Source: Zizania palustris
Taxonomy: Eukaryota; Streptophyta; Magnoliopsida; Poales; Poaceae
Direction of reading: 5' to 3'
Assembly: GCA_019279435.1 (NCBI GenBank)
Contig: JAAALK010000287.1
Span: 23,064,162-23,128,161, forward strand
DNA: 64,000 nt
The notes under the pieces were generated by a model that saw only the letters and a list, made by a program, of their open reading frames with translations, ran no database searches and was not told the DNA's origin. The translations under genes were made by a program, and so were the position numbers. Of this stretch, positions 22,801-32,954 are shown piece by piece; position 1 is the stretch's first letter, and every line of letters begins with the position of its first letter.

Positions 22801-23179
22801 GGGGAGGGTGGTGCCGACAGGCGGGTCCCGCTTGTCAGTGGGAGGGCAGTGTTGGGCTGGGCCTAAAGGCCGCTGGAGGGGGTTTTCGGGGTTGAGGCCC
22901 AATGGGATTTAAAATTCATTTCTGATTTAAAATAATTCCTGTAATTCGAATATTTGATTAAGGGTTGAATCACTGTTGATAAAAATTTGTAAAAATTCCT
23001 AAAATTATCTCTTGTGTTCTAGTTCATCTCATAAAATTTTCAAGTCCATATTTTTAGCATTTCTCCCTGTTTGGCTTTATTTGGGTTCTTTTGGGGTTTT
23101 CCTTTAATAATAAACCAAAAATTGATTTAAATAATATTTTTCTTTTTATTTTATTCCTTTTAATTTCTGGGGTGTTACA
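19872..23179 (-). repeat. 5' LTR of the inner gypsy element
   Basis: 3308 bp, with the same ends as the copy at 10918-14224. The differences I found by eye are about eight substitutions, mostly transitions, and one extra C in the run near 21990. Confidence 0.96.
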
Positions 23180-23184
23180 GTCTT

Positions 23185-24587
23185 CTTGCTTTGGTGGTGG
23201 CATAATACTGACCACCGGTAGCTGCATGGGGGTTCGAGGGCACCGGCTCGGGCCACAGTTTGAACGAGCTCCGAGCGTGCCGAAGGTGGGGTCCGATCCG
23301 AAGTACCCCGCCCGGTATTTCGCTCAAGGTAGTCGCCCCGAAGGGCCAATACTGCCTTGCAATCCTTCGTGTCGTGGCTTCTATTGTCGCCATGCACACA
23401 ACAGAAAAAACTCTGGCGCCTGCCAGGTATCCTTTCTTGAGGCTTTGGTGGCCCAGCCTTGAAATTTTTTACCTGCTGGAAGTTGGCAGGTGCCTTCGAG
23501 GCTGAAGGTGCAATGTTTAGCACCTCCGAGCGGAAATGCTTCTTTCCTCGCTTGTACTCGTTGAAGCGGTTGTCTTGTGGAGGTTGCGGTGTAGCGGAGG
23601 CTTCAGGCTCCCTTTTGACTTCTCGGAGGGTGGGCAATGGTGCTTCAGCTCGCCGAAGACATCCTTCCTCCGCCTTGGCATACTGTTCAAAGTATGCCAT
23701 GAGCTGTGCCACAGACGTCACCGGCTTCCGATGGAGTTTGCTGAGGAGGTCGGGGTTCAGCACCCCTTCGCGTGCAGCATCAACTACCGAGGAGGTAGAC
23801 AGGCCCTTGATCTGTGACTTGGTGTGGGCGAAGCGCGTGAAGTACTCCCGAAGGGTTTCTCCCAGCCGCTGCTTTACCTGAAACAAACTTCCTGTGGACA
23901 TCGGGGCCACGAAGGTACCTTGGAAGTTGCTCACAAATTTCTTTTTTAGCTGCTCCCATGAACTGATCGATCCTGGCTTTAGCGACCAGAACCAGCGGAG
24001 TGCCACGCCTTCGAGAGCGAGGGGGAAGCATTTTGCCATGGTGCTTCGCACCCCTCCGCTTGCTTCTATTGCCAGGGCGTAAGAGCGGGCGAACTCTCCG
24101 GGGTCCGACCCCCCGGAGTACTTGTGCAGCTTCGAGGCCTTGAATCTGGGGTCGAAAGGCACTCTCTGCAGATCAGGGTGTAACGGAGATTCATTATCGA
24201 AGGATGCATTCTCGGCTTCCTCCGGGACTTGGATAACTTCTGGGGGATTGCGGGTTCCATCGTCTTGAGGCCCCCTGGAGTTTCGGTGGAAGCTTGAGTG
24301 CGGAGGCGATCGGCGGCCTCTTGCCTCCACCTGGATACCTCCTCCTGAAGCCTGGCTAGCTGCGTAGCCTCGGTTTCGGGAGGGCCTTCGTCTTCGTCTG
24401 AGGGCACTTCTGGATCCCGGCTAGCTGCGTAGTCGGTCTGAAGCACCGTAGGAGGAGGCAGAGGGCCCTGGGGCGCTCGACGCCCAGCGGTCTCTGCAGG
24501 AATCGCCGAATTAGCTGAGGGTCTGGCTCCATTGGTCCAAGGGGACCTTCGAAGAGGACCCGAAGCCTGGCCACGCTTCGGAGGCAT
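23185..24587 (-). pseudogene. gag of the Tat-type element, frameshifted and split from pol
   Basis: The ATG at 24587 (MPPKRGQASGPL) opens a 173-codon frame. The conserved gag domain lies in another frame (24330 downward) and contains FDPRFKASKLHKYSGGSDP and ALRWFWSLKPGSISSWEQL. A frameshift near 24260-24320 therefore separates the start from the core domain. A Cys/His cluster (CCVHGDNRSHDTKDC) near 23390 looks like a derived zinc knuckle. The region then runs into the insertion point at 23180. Gag and the pol piece beyond the insertion are not in the same frame. I do not expect it to produce a working Gag. Confidence 0.82.
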
Positions 24588-24772
24588 AGCTAGTCGTGAG
24601 GATGGGTTCGAGGATGGAGACTTCGAATGACTCGAGGGGTCGGGAGAAGGCCCTTGAGCTGCACTAAGAAGCCCTTAACTGAAGGGTGCGCGGAGTCTTG
24701 GGACTCCGAGGCTCCCTCCGTAAGTGCTCTTCGGAGTACAGTCAGCAGTAGAGAACAAGCTTTTAGAACCTG

Positions 24773-24793
24773 GTCCCCACGGACGGCGCCAAC
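24773..24793 (-). other. primer-binding site of the Tat-type element
   Basis: On the minus strand TTGGCGCCGTCCGTGGGGAC begins directly after the 5' LTR. TGGCGCCGT is the usual start of a tRNA-Asp-type site; the later bases match less well, so the tRNA identity is an inference. Confidence 0.7.
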
Positions 24794-25290
24794 TGTTGGC
24801 ATAAAAGTTACACCAACAGGTTCTCTGTATTCAAGAGCGAACAAACAAGGAGTCTGAACTTTAAGGGCTACTTCGGGCCTCCAAATTGGATAATAGCTCG
24901 AGTAGTCCGAATGAGTGTAAATGAACAACTTGTTCTGCCCCCCTTTACAAGGTATAATGGGGGGTATTTATAGGGAAAAAACCATAAGGAAAAGGCCTAT
25001 GTGCCCCTAGATTACAACCGCCGTAATGGAAACTATTCATTATTATACATAGGGTTATATATGGTAAAGTACTGCAAGGTAGATGGATAAACAAGACATC
25101 CAATCAATCATATCCTTCGGCTTCGAAGTCTCCATCCTCCCTTCGGAGAGTTCTCCAGGGCTTCGCGCCGTGGTGCCCTCCGATCTTGACGACGCATACT
25201 TCGAACAACAGCTCGCCAACATCAGGGCCATTATCAGCCTTCGGAAGGTTTACGCCTTAAGCCTAGAAAGTGGAATAATTTCCCCCAACA
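24794..25290 (-). repeat. 5' LTR of the Tat-type element
   Basis: 497 bp, partner of 2932-3429. The 5-bp duplication GGTTT follows at 25291-25295. Confidence 0.95.
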
Positions 25291-25318
25291 GGTTTTACCC
25301 GATAAAAAGATGGGTGTG

Positions 25319-25910
25319 TGTTGGGATGACGGATCGAACCAGCAGGTTTTGAGAGTAATGGAATGCAGTGTGTTCTATATTCTTGGATCGTGTGTCTATT
25401 ACAATTGTAGTCGAGGGGTATTTATAGGGTGACCCCCCCTGAGGGGCCAGACACCTCTGAACCGCCAACCGCTAGTTGGCCCGACACTGGCCGGTAGTAC
25501 AAACATGGCCTGACACTGGCCGGTAGTACATACAAAATGGACTCCGCGTAGTACAGACAGGAAGATTCGATCCTGACAGCGTATCGCCCGTGTCGAGCGC
25601 TGCAAAGGCCGCCCGACACGGCGCAGACGATCACGATCTTGTCCCCGCACGGCCTTGACTGGGTCCTTCCCACGTATGGCTCCCCCTCGGAGCCTCAGGT
25701 CCGCCCGAAGGTTGGCCTCCGGCGTCTGGCTGCTAGCTCCCTCCGAATACCCCTCCGGCGCGCCTTGGAACCTCCGGAGACCTCCGGCTTCCTCGCTCGG
25801 AGGTCTAGGCACCTCCGGCCTAGGGCTTCGGGTCTTCTGGTGATGGTCTTCCTTCGGAGTCGTACGGACCTCCTCGTTCCCCCGCTGTCATCGGAATTAT
25901 CCCCCCAACA
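25319..25910 (-). mobile_element. solo LTR with target duplication GTGTG
   Basis: Ends are TGTTGGGATGACGG and CCCCCCAACA, an inverted terminal match as in LTRs. GTGTG precedes (25314-25318) and follows (25911-25915). No internal domain remains, so the element was reduced by LTR-LTR recombination. CCCTATAAATACCCC on the minus strand (near 25420) suggests minus orientation. It sits in the same hAT-like element that received the Tat-type element. Confidence 0.88.
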
Positions 25911-26527
25911 GTGTGGAACAATATCTTCACCCGCGGGTGTCTTATTGGGCAAAAACCTCTACCCAACGGGTAGAGCGGGTGCGGGTACGGCTGCATAGTA
26001 CCCGTACCCACTTACCCGCGGGTAAAATACACCCGAAGGCCCATGTGCATTTCCCTACAAATTCAGCCCATTCGTAATATGCCATTGGTGACTTGATATT
26101 AGTGTGGAAGTAATATGCTCCAATGATCTATTAGACTATATTTGTTAGTGTAAATTGTTGTTACTTGTAGATACATATGCCATTTTTTAGTGATATATTT
26201 ATGATTCATGGCGGGTCTAAAATCGGGTGTGGGTTACCCGTCGGGTACAAATACCCGCGCGGGTACGGGTGTGAGTAAGTTTTTGTACCCGCGAGCGGGT
26301 ACAGGTTTTGTAGTGGGTAAATTTTTATCTGGCGGGTGCGGGTATGGGCGGGTAATACCCAGCGGGTGCGTACCCGTTGCCATTTCTACTTTTACTCACT
26401 GAAATGTGGGCCCGTATTTTGAACGCCACGTGTGCAAATGACGGTGCACCGAGTCCACCAACTCCACCCTCCTCCGCCAGTCCTGTCGCGCCAAGGCAGC
26501 CAAACTGCTCCGACGTGGCAGGCCGTC

Positions 26528-26549
26528 TGACGTGGGGGCTCTCCATTGG
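26528..26549 (-). promoter_or_regulatory. ER stress response element (ERSE) overlapping a TGACGTGG UPR element
   Basis: On the plus strand CGTGG (26531-26535), nine bases, then ATTGG (26545-26549). This is the exact reverse complement of the canonical ERSE, CCAAT-N9-CCACG. TGACGTGG (26528-26535), the UPR-element core bound by bZIP factors, overlaps its CGTGG half. It lies 150 bp before the PDI start codon. In plants such elements recruit NF-Y and bZIP28/bZIP60-type factors during the unfolded protein response. Function is inferred from motif, spacing and gene identity. Confidence 0.82.
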
Positions 26550-26698
26550 TCCGCACACGCGTTCGTCCGCCTCCTCGTGACAAGCGGACTTTAAATCGTA
26601 GTCGCACCACGGCCCCGGATCGCCGGTTCCACACTTCCAAGTTCCACCTCCTCCCCTGTGTTTCCGCTCGTTCTAGAAGCCTCTCCACCTCGCACGCC

Positions 26699-29600
26699 AT
26701 GCGTCCCGCGGTCCTCGCCGCCCTCCTTCTCGCCGTGGCCGCCGCCGCGGCATCACCGGCCGCCGCTCTCTATTCGGCGGGCTCACCGGTCCTCCAGCTC
26801 AACCCCAACAACTTCAAATCCAAGGTCTCTCGATCTGCTCCCACACTCTCCCCTCTCGTCTCCGGATCGGCTCTCCCGTTTGGGTCTCTGAGTCTCTCTC
26901 TGACCCTGAGGTGGACTGGTGGCTTTTGCTTGCTTGTCTGCAGGTGCTGAACTCGAATGGGGTGGTGCTGGTGGAGTTCTTTGCGCCCTGGTGCGGGCAC
27001 TGCCAGCAGCTGACGCCCACGTGGGAGAAGGCCGCCGGCATCCTCAAGGGCGTCGCCACGGTCGCCGCGCTTGACGCCGACGCGCACAAGGAGCTCGCGC
27101 AGGTGAGCACTGCCACTCATTGCATCTCGTTTCCTTTAAATTTGTCCACGCCTGTGGTCTGATCTACCTGTTTCATGGTGTGATCTCGGCATGAATTACT
27201 TAAGTAACACAGTAATTTCATTATATTAGGGGGTAACTTGTTACTGGTGCATGCTGTTGCTGTGTGCAAATTGGTTGTAGTTCAAACGTTAAACCTGTGA
27301 TGGGTTTTTGTTGTGGCTTTCAGTACTAGAGAGTAGAGAATACAATGTAACGCTTGTTTGATGGAGATAATCAAGGGAAGGATCACTGATTGGTGGCTAC
27401 GACCTACTAATATCAAAAGTGGAGTTCATTAGCTGTTGCTGGGAATAATGTGGAATATGGTGGAATGGTGGTTTCATACAGTAAATTTGCAGTATGGTGC
27501 AAGGATACTGTTTTTTCTTCCAATTATCATGGATGCTGTTACCTACGGAACAAATGCACTTTTTGTGTTTACCAGAAAGCTCTTCTAGTCTTATGGCATC
27601 AGCCTAGTTGCCTTATTGGTGGTAGGCAGCCGTAGAATTGTTTTATATGGCTATTAATTTCTGTTGAATTGATTTATGGGAAATCCATGCCTTTATAAAG
27701 GGTGAAAGCCAATGGACTGTGCAATTTTATTGTATTTTATGCCCTTCTGGAATTGGATACATAGTTGTTTCTTAGCTGTGTCAGAAAATTATGTTTTGTA
27801 TGCAAGATTCTCTAACAGAAAGTTTGGTTCGCTTGTCAAATGAAATATAGGCATCTTCTGTGAGAGAAAGCAAGAAAGACAGTAGTCTATCTTCGCCATT
27901 GAACTTGCAGTGCAGTACTGCAGTTATTATTAATCTATATTAAAGTATATTTAGATAGAGTTGAGACAGGTATTTCGTTTACAGTTATTTTACTGTAACA
28001 CACCATTGACCAAGATGCATAGCTTAGCATCATTATATGTTCATATCACTGAGTATTAGTCTTCTGTATAGACTAAATTAATGACAAATGGACAATAAAA
28101 GGGCTTCCGCTATTACTATTTATAAATCTTCTGACTCGATGCTACCAACTTTTTCTTGATGTGTGCTGCCTTTTTTACTCAGGAATATGGAATAAGAGGA
28201 TTTCCAACTATTAAGGTGTTTATTCCTGGAAAGGCTCCAGTAGATTATCAAGGAGCAAGAGATGTAAAACCAATCGTAGAATTTGCTCTGCAGCAGGTTT
28301 GCTCCAACTATTAGTTTGCCTGGTATATTTTAAATTGAAGACTGTGTTTATCTTGCTTTTTATATAAAAATATATTATGTCACTTATGCTTTTACTGTGC
28401 TGTTCTATCTGCTACTATACCATGTATAAATCCTTTTCCACAAGACGTTATGTGCTTTGTGTATTTTCATGCATCATGTCTTATTTATGTTGGGATAGTC
28501 GGCTGAATGTCAACATAAATAACTTTTGATCTTGCATGAAGTAGAGAAAAACAACAGGTGTCATCTACTGACTGATAATAGTCTCCTATGCAGCCAATTG
28601 CTTTTGCTATCTCCTTCAAATGCTAAACTTTTCAAACTTGTCTTCTCTACTGTGATGCTGTGGATATGAGGTGGTGATGCATTGCATTACCGATTGAAAG
28701 TAACTCTTGTGCATAGCATGCAGTGATGCTTCTTGGTTTTTAACCTGGTGTTAGCTCAGTACCTTCTCTTACACAGCTGGTGATTCTGGTAGAGCCAATG
28801 CTTTTTTTTTGAAAGAAAAAAATGGATATCACTGTTGCATTACCGTGGGTTGCTACATTACTTTAATTTGGTATTTTTAAATGCAAATGAAACTATATGT
28901 GTCATACAGGTCAAGGCTCTTCTTAGAGATCGGTTGAATGGTAAGACGTCAGGAGGTTCAGGTGGCAAGAAATCAGGTGGTTCAAGCGAGAAAACTGAAG
29001 CAAGTGTGTCAGTAGAACTAAATTCACAAAACTTTGATGAACTTGTCATCAAAAGCAAGGATCTTTGGATTGTTGAGTTTTTTGCACCATGGTATGTAGC
29101 TTGAACACTGTTTTCATGTTGATTTATTTATATTCTTTAGTATTGTTATTGAACATGACTGTCCAAAAGGAGGGAACAGTGAAAATGTTTCACAGAATTT
29201 GTACAATATAGTCATATCATAGTGCATGTATTTTAGTTCATTGCCCTTAAGATCATGTTGTTGAAGATAATAAGTGACTCCTGTTAACTCAAGATACATT
29301 TGACATGTCAACTGTATTGGTCTTTTGTAAGGTGTGGACACTGCAAGAAATTGGCACCTGAATGGAAAAGGGCTGCAAAGAACTTGAAGGGTCAAGTGAA
29401 GCTAGGCCATGTTGATTGTGATGCTGACAAGGTTCTTATTTGTTCTTTGGATATATTGTTCTATTTGGTCATAAATTATTTGTTGTATACTCATTTCTTG
29501 CTTGCAAACAATTTATTCGAATTTCAAAATTGAATATTGACAAATGACAATGTAGTGATTAGTGAACATGTTCATCAGTCTCATTCGAACTTTTTTATCA

Positions 29601-31237
29601 CCAAGACTTCATTTAAGGAATTTTGGAAACAAAATTAAGCTGTGGACATGTATAGCTAGCACATAAACAAGGGTTTCTATTAAAAGCTTTATGCCTTTAT
29701 CAATGAAAACAATGACCTAACTTTATCCTAAGACATTTTTGAGATCTTATCACTTTCTGTTTTAAGTCTTAACATCTTAACATGATGTACTATAATTTAA
29801 CTTTTGAATTTTTTCCCAGAAAACTAATTTAAGTGTTTAGTAACCAAATGAGTTTGAATGGATTTTGGCAAATATTTAATACATTGCATCAGTATATTTA
29901 CAATACATAGATAGATGGCATGTGACCTTTCAAAAGCATGCATGCCTGATTTCATATATCATTTGGCTGGCAAACTATACACTATACAGTCTTTCCGAAG
30001 TACCACTTATGTGACATAATGTGAGACTTGAATTTTGCAGTCCTTGATGAGCAAGTACAAGGTAGAAGGCTTTCCTACTATTTTGGTATTTGGTGCCGAT
30101 AAGGAGAGCCCATTCCCCTACCAGGGGGCTAGAGTTGCGTCTGCCATTGAGTCCTTTGCATTGGAGCAGTTGGAAGCCAACGCTGCTCCACCTGAAGTTT
30201 CTGAGTTGACTGGCCCAGTAAGCTTTCATGATATTAAAAAAAAACTTTTCTGGACACCATGGTCTGTCATTGATGTTTTGACGATGGGGTTGTCTTCTGT
30301 AGGACTCTATGGAAGAGAAATGTGCTTCTGCTGCTATTTGCTTTGTATCTTTCCTTCCAGACATCTTGGATTCAAAGGCTGAAGGAAGAAACAAGTACCT
30401 TGAGCTGCTATTATCTGTTGCTGAGAAATTTAAGAAGAGTCCATACAGGCAAGTGTCAACTAAACTAATTACATGGAAGCTATCAGTCTACCTACCATTC
30501 TTTTCTTCTTATTGTGTCTTTTCAGCTTAAAATCCACAATTTAATTAATACAGTAGTTTTCGTTTGTTGATTAACAAAAAGTTTGACGGTAATCCCTATG
30601 TATTTCAAATACCTTAAAAGAAGAATTCAAATGACTTGATAATATTATGGTGAGGTGTGTTTGTGTACTGTAACTGTCATGTATAATTCTCTAGACTATG
30701 CAAGCAAATCTGCACTGGAGACTGAGTTCTATGAGTTTCCTCGGATCTTCAAATACATTCACTTATGCTTTGAAAACTCTTTCTTTTCATGAGAAAGGAT
30801 ACTGAGCTAGAAAAGCGTTTGTTTTGCAGTTTTGTCTGGACAGCTGCTGGGAAGCAAGCTGAACTTGAGAAGCAAGTTGGAGTTGGTGGTTACGGCTATC
30901 CAGCGATGGTTGCTCTCAATGTGAAAAAGGGTGCATATGCTCCACTCCGTAGTGCCTTCCAGCTTGATGAAATCGTGTAAGTTCCATGTGCTTCTAAAGA
31001 CCAGTTGCTGCTTTAGGCTCACTTGCCAGATGTTTAATGAAGGAAGAAACGATCTTCTGCAGGGAGTTTGTGAAGGAAGCAGGACGTGGTGGGAAGGGTA
31101 ATCTTCCTTTGGATGGTGCCCCTACAATCGTCCAATCTGAACCATGGGACGGCAAAGATGGGGAGGTTGTTGAAGAGGACGAATTCTCCCTCGAGGAGCT
31201 GATGGGCGACAACTCTCCAGTAAATGACGAGTTGTGA
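26699..31237 (+). CDS. PDIL2-3: protein disulfide isomerase, P5 type (PDIL2-3), ER lumen
   Basis: Catalyses disulfide formation and exchange in proteins folding in the ER. Nine exons: 26699-26824, 26944-27102, 28183-28296, 28910-29091, 29332-29431, 30041-30217, 30303-30448, 30830-30976 and 31063-31237. Joined length is 1326 nt, 441 residues, which is the length I remember for rice PDIL2-3. A hydrophobic signal peptide covers about residues 1-25. Two thioredoxin domains each carry an APWCGHC active site (Cys 59/62 and 195/198); the second is split across the exon 4/5 junction. A third thioredoxin-fold-like domain without CxxC follows, then an acidic tail and the ER-retention signal NDEL. All introns are GT-AG except intron 7, which is GC-AG. 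In rice endosperm P5 is reported to act in prolamin sorting. No lesion is seen; the ERSE upstream fits ER-stress control. Confidence 0.96.
30449..30829 (+). other. GC-AG intron 7 of PDIL2-3
   Basis: Exon 7 ends ...CCATACAG and the donor reads GCAAGT, with CAG as acceptor before TTTTGTCTGG. The Ser codon (AG|T) and the conserved SFVWTAAGK segment are only kept if this GC donor is used. GC-AG introns are a small minority in plants and usually have an otherwise strong donor, as here. Confidence 0.85.
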
Positions 31238-31408
31238 TCCTGGTAATTCTGGAATGATGATATTAGCGTTGATTTAGCCAGACTGTAAATCTGAGGAACA
31301 CTGATGCTTCACTTGTTTTGTCAACTGTACAATTTGGACGGGACAATTTTCAGAATGTTCCTTTCAAGTTTTCACAGTACAATCGGTTGAAGGGAAACGT
31401 CGTCGTGA

Positions 31409-31414
31409 AATAAA
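31409..31414 (+). terminator. poly(A) signal of PDIL2-3
   Basis: AATAAA is about 170 bases after the stop codon. Confidence 0.45.
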
Positions 31415-31950
31415 ACCATTCCGTAATTTAGATGTTTTGTTTCCCATTTGAAAAACGGCGGCAAGCTCCTGTTTGGATGTATCGACGCGTCTCTATTATG
31501 TGGTGTCGAGTATCCTTAATGCGCCTTGAAATGAAAGCCAATCCCTGATGCTGTTGACAAAACAAACAGCAGTTTGTGGATATGATCGGAATCATGGGCT
31601 CTGCCTCTGCCTCTGCCTGCGTTGAAAGCTGCAACCGGCAACATTTCCTGCCTTTTTCTAACGTACTTTTTACTGGGGCACATACGTTATCCCCATTGGA
31701 ATTTTAGAACTCGGAGAAGAGGCGGTCTACTGTGTCTCCGAAGACTTCTCTGTGCGGCAATTATCTTGCCGCTGAAGACTTTGAACTGCTCCTGACGAGT
31801 TGTACGGGCTATTCACCCAGTTGCAGTCCTCTGGATTCTGCTCACCCAGTTAAAGATTCGGTCGTGGTCTCGTCTCGCGGATGTAACATAAGACTTCACA
31901 AGATACAAACCCCACTAATAATTCTCTCTCTCTATATATATATATATATA

Positions 31951-32470
31951 AATGCTATCCTATACAACATATATAGAATAACTATTTTACCGAGAAAAAA
32001 ATAGTACTCAATTATTATTCTACTGAAAAAATCTACTACTTTACTTCCGTAGTCAATGTAGAATAATTATTCTACACACATGGTGTAGAATAGCGTTCTC
32101 GTGTGTATATATATACATATATACAAATGCTATTCTACATCACGGGTGTAGAATGTTATTCTACACTGACATGGAATGAGGGGATCAGGATTGTGTGGGA
32201 CATGGGGGCATGCTCGATGAGATGGACACGGTTGGATTAATCGGTGTAGAACACTATTCTACACCCATAGCGTACAATAGTGTTTCCATGTGTATATATA
32301 TATATGTGTGCACGGGAATGTTATTTTACACCACATGTGTAGAATAACTATTTTATACTGAACTATTTTCAGTAGTAGATTTTCTTAATAGAATAACAAT
32401 TGAGTAGATTTTTCAGTAGAATAGTCATTCTACACCTGTGGTGTATGATAGCAGATGTATGATAGTATTT
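31951..32470. repeat. three hairpin elements in a row (GTGTAGAATAGCATT family)
   Basis: Three palindromic units, at about 31951-32100, 32126-32290 and 32317-32470. Each has arms built from GCTATTCTACACC and its complement, with TA-rich microsatellite DNA (TATATATATA) before, between and after. The middle unit has a GC-richer loop (TGACATGGAATGAGGGG...). A fourth copy with a related loop is at 50835-50974. No coding potential is seen. Transposon class is not determined. Confidence 0.75.
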
Positions 32471-32954
32471 GTATATACGTGTGTATGCCCAGCGTCGGGA
32501 GTTGAGAAATCTTCTTGGGTTCAAACCTGACTCCCCTACTCCACAAGTCGTAATCACACTAAAAATTTCACAATCGAATCACGCATGCATGTTCGAGAAA
32601 ACAAACCTGACACTACAAGTGAAAGGGATGCTCTAAGTGGTCACGCATCGTTGAGCGCCACAACCGAACTCACACTCACACACCGAGCAGAGCAAGCTGC
32701 CAACAATTCCAGTTTTGGTTAGAAGTCGAGGCCGTGCCGGGGAGTCGGCCCGTAGCCCAGGCCGCCGCCCCCTCCGCCTGCCAATCGAACGTTCCACTCG
32801 CTCCGCCGGCCGCCGCGCTTCCCCCATAAAAAACACACTCAAGAGAAAGGGAGGCGAGTCGCGGAACAGCGCAGCGCAGAGAGCGGCGCGACTACTGCGC
32901 GAGGAACACACACACACCCACCCACCCGAGGCCTGCCCCCCCAGCCCGCGCCGC

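Larger units (their letters stand above)
10918..23179 (-). mobile_element. Ty3/gypsy chromovirus-like LTR retrotransposon (RIRE3/Tekay-like), apparently intact and young
   Basis: A 12.3-kb minus-strand element flanked by the perfect 5-bp duplication GTCTT (10913-10917 and 23180-23184). It has 3.3-kb LTRs (19872-23179 is the 5' LTR, 10918-14224 the 3' LTR), a primer-binding site for initiator tRNA-Met, an extra ORF before gag, one uninterrupted gag-pol ORF with integrase and a chromodomain-like end, and a polypurine tract. By eye the LTRs differ by about eight substitutions and one base in a C run (about 0.3%). All coding parts are open, so it may be able to move. The large LTRs, the ORF ahead of gag and the C-terminal region recall the RIRE3/RIRE8-like grass elements; that placement is from memory. 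Confidence 0.94.
2932..25290 (-). mobile_element. Ty3/gypsy LTR retrotransposon, Tat-type, integrase lost
   Basis: The element reads on the minus strand and is flanked by the 5-bp duplication GGTTT (2927-2931 and 25291-25295). Its LTRs are 24794-25290 (5' LTR) and 2932-3429 (3' LTR). In minus-strand order it contains a primer-binding site (24773-24793), a frameshifted gag, protease, reverse transcriptase and RNase H, the first residues of a second RNase H, a 117-bp tandem array, an oppositely oriented multi-exon ORF and a polypurine tract (3430-3445). Antisense extra ORFs and a second RNase H are known features of the Tat lineage. No integrase HHCC or DDE motif is seen between 8597 and 2932, so the copy is non-autonomous. 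It is split at 10917/23180 by a younger element. The LTRs differ at about 14 sites by eye (near 3%). Confidence 0.9.
2886..26388. mobile_element. hAT-like miniature element, split by two LTR-element insertions
   Basis: The outermost layer of the nest. The left end (2886-2931, TTGGAGATGG...GGGTACCCG) and the right end (to 26388, ...ACCCGTTGCCATTTCTA) are inverted copies of each other. They are rich in short GGGTACCCG-type repeats, as in subterminal regions of plant hAT elements. Flanking 8-mers TTTTTACT (2878-2885) and CTTTTACT (26389-26396) match at 7 of 8 positions, which fits a hAT target duplication. Its own sequence is only about 540 bp: 2886-2931, 25296-25318 and 25916-26388. No transposase is visible. 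The exact end of the left arm is uncertain by one or two bases. Confidence 0.6.
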
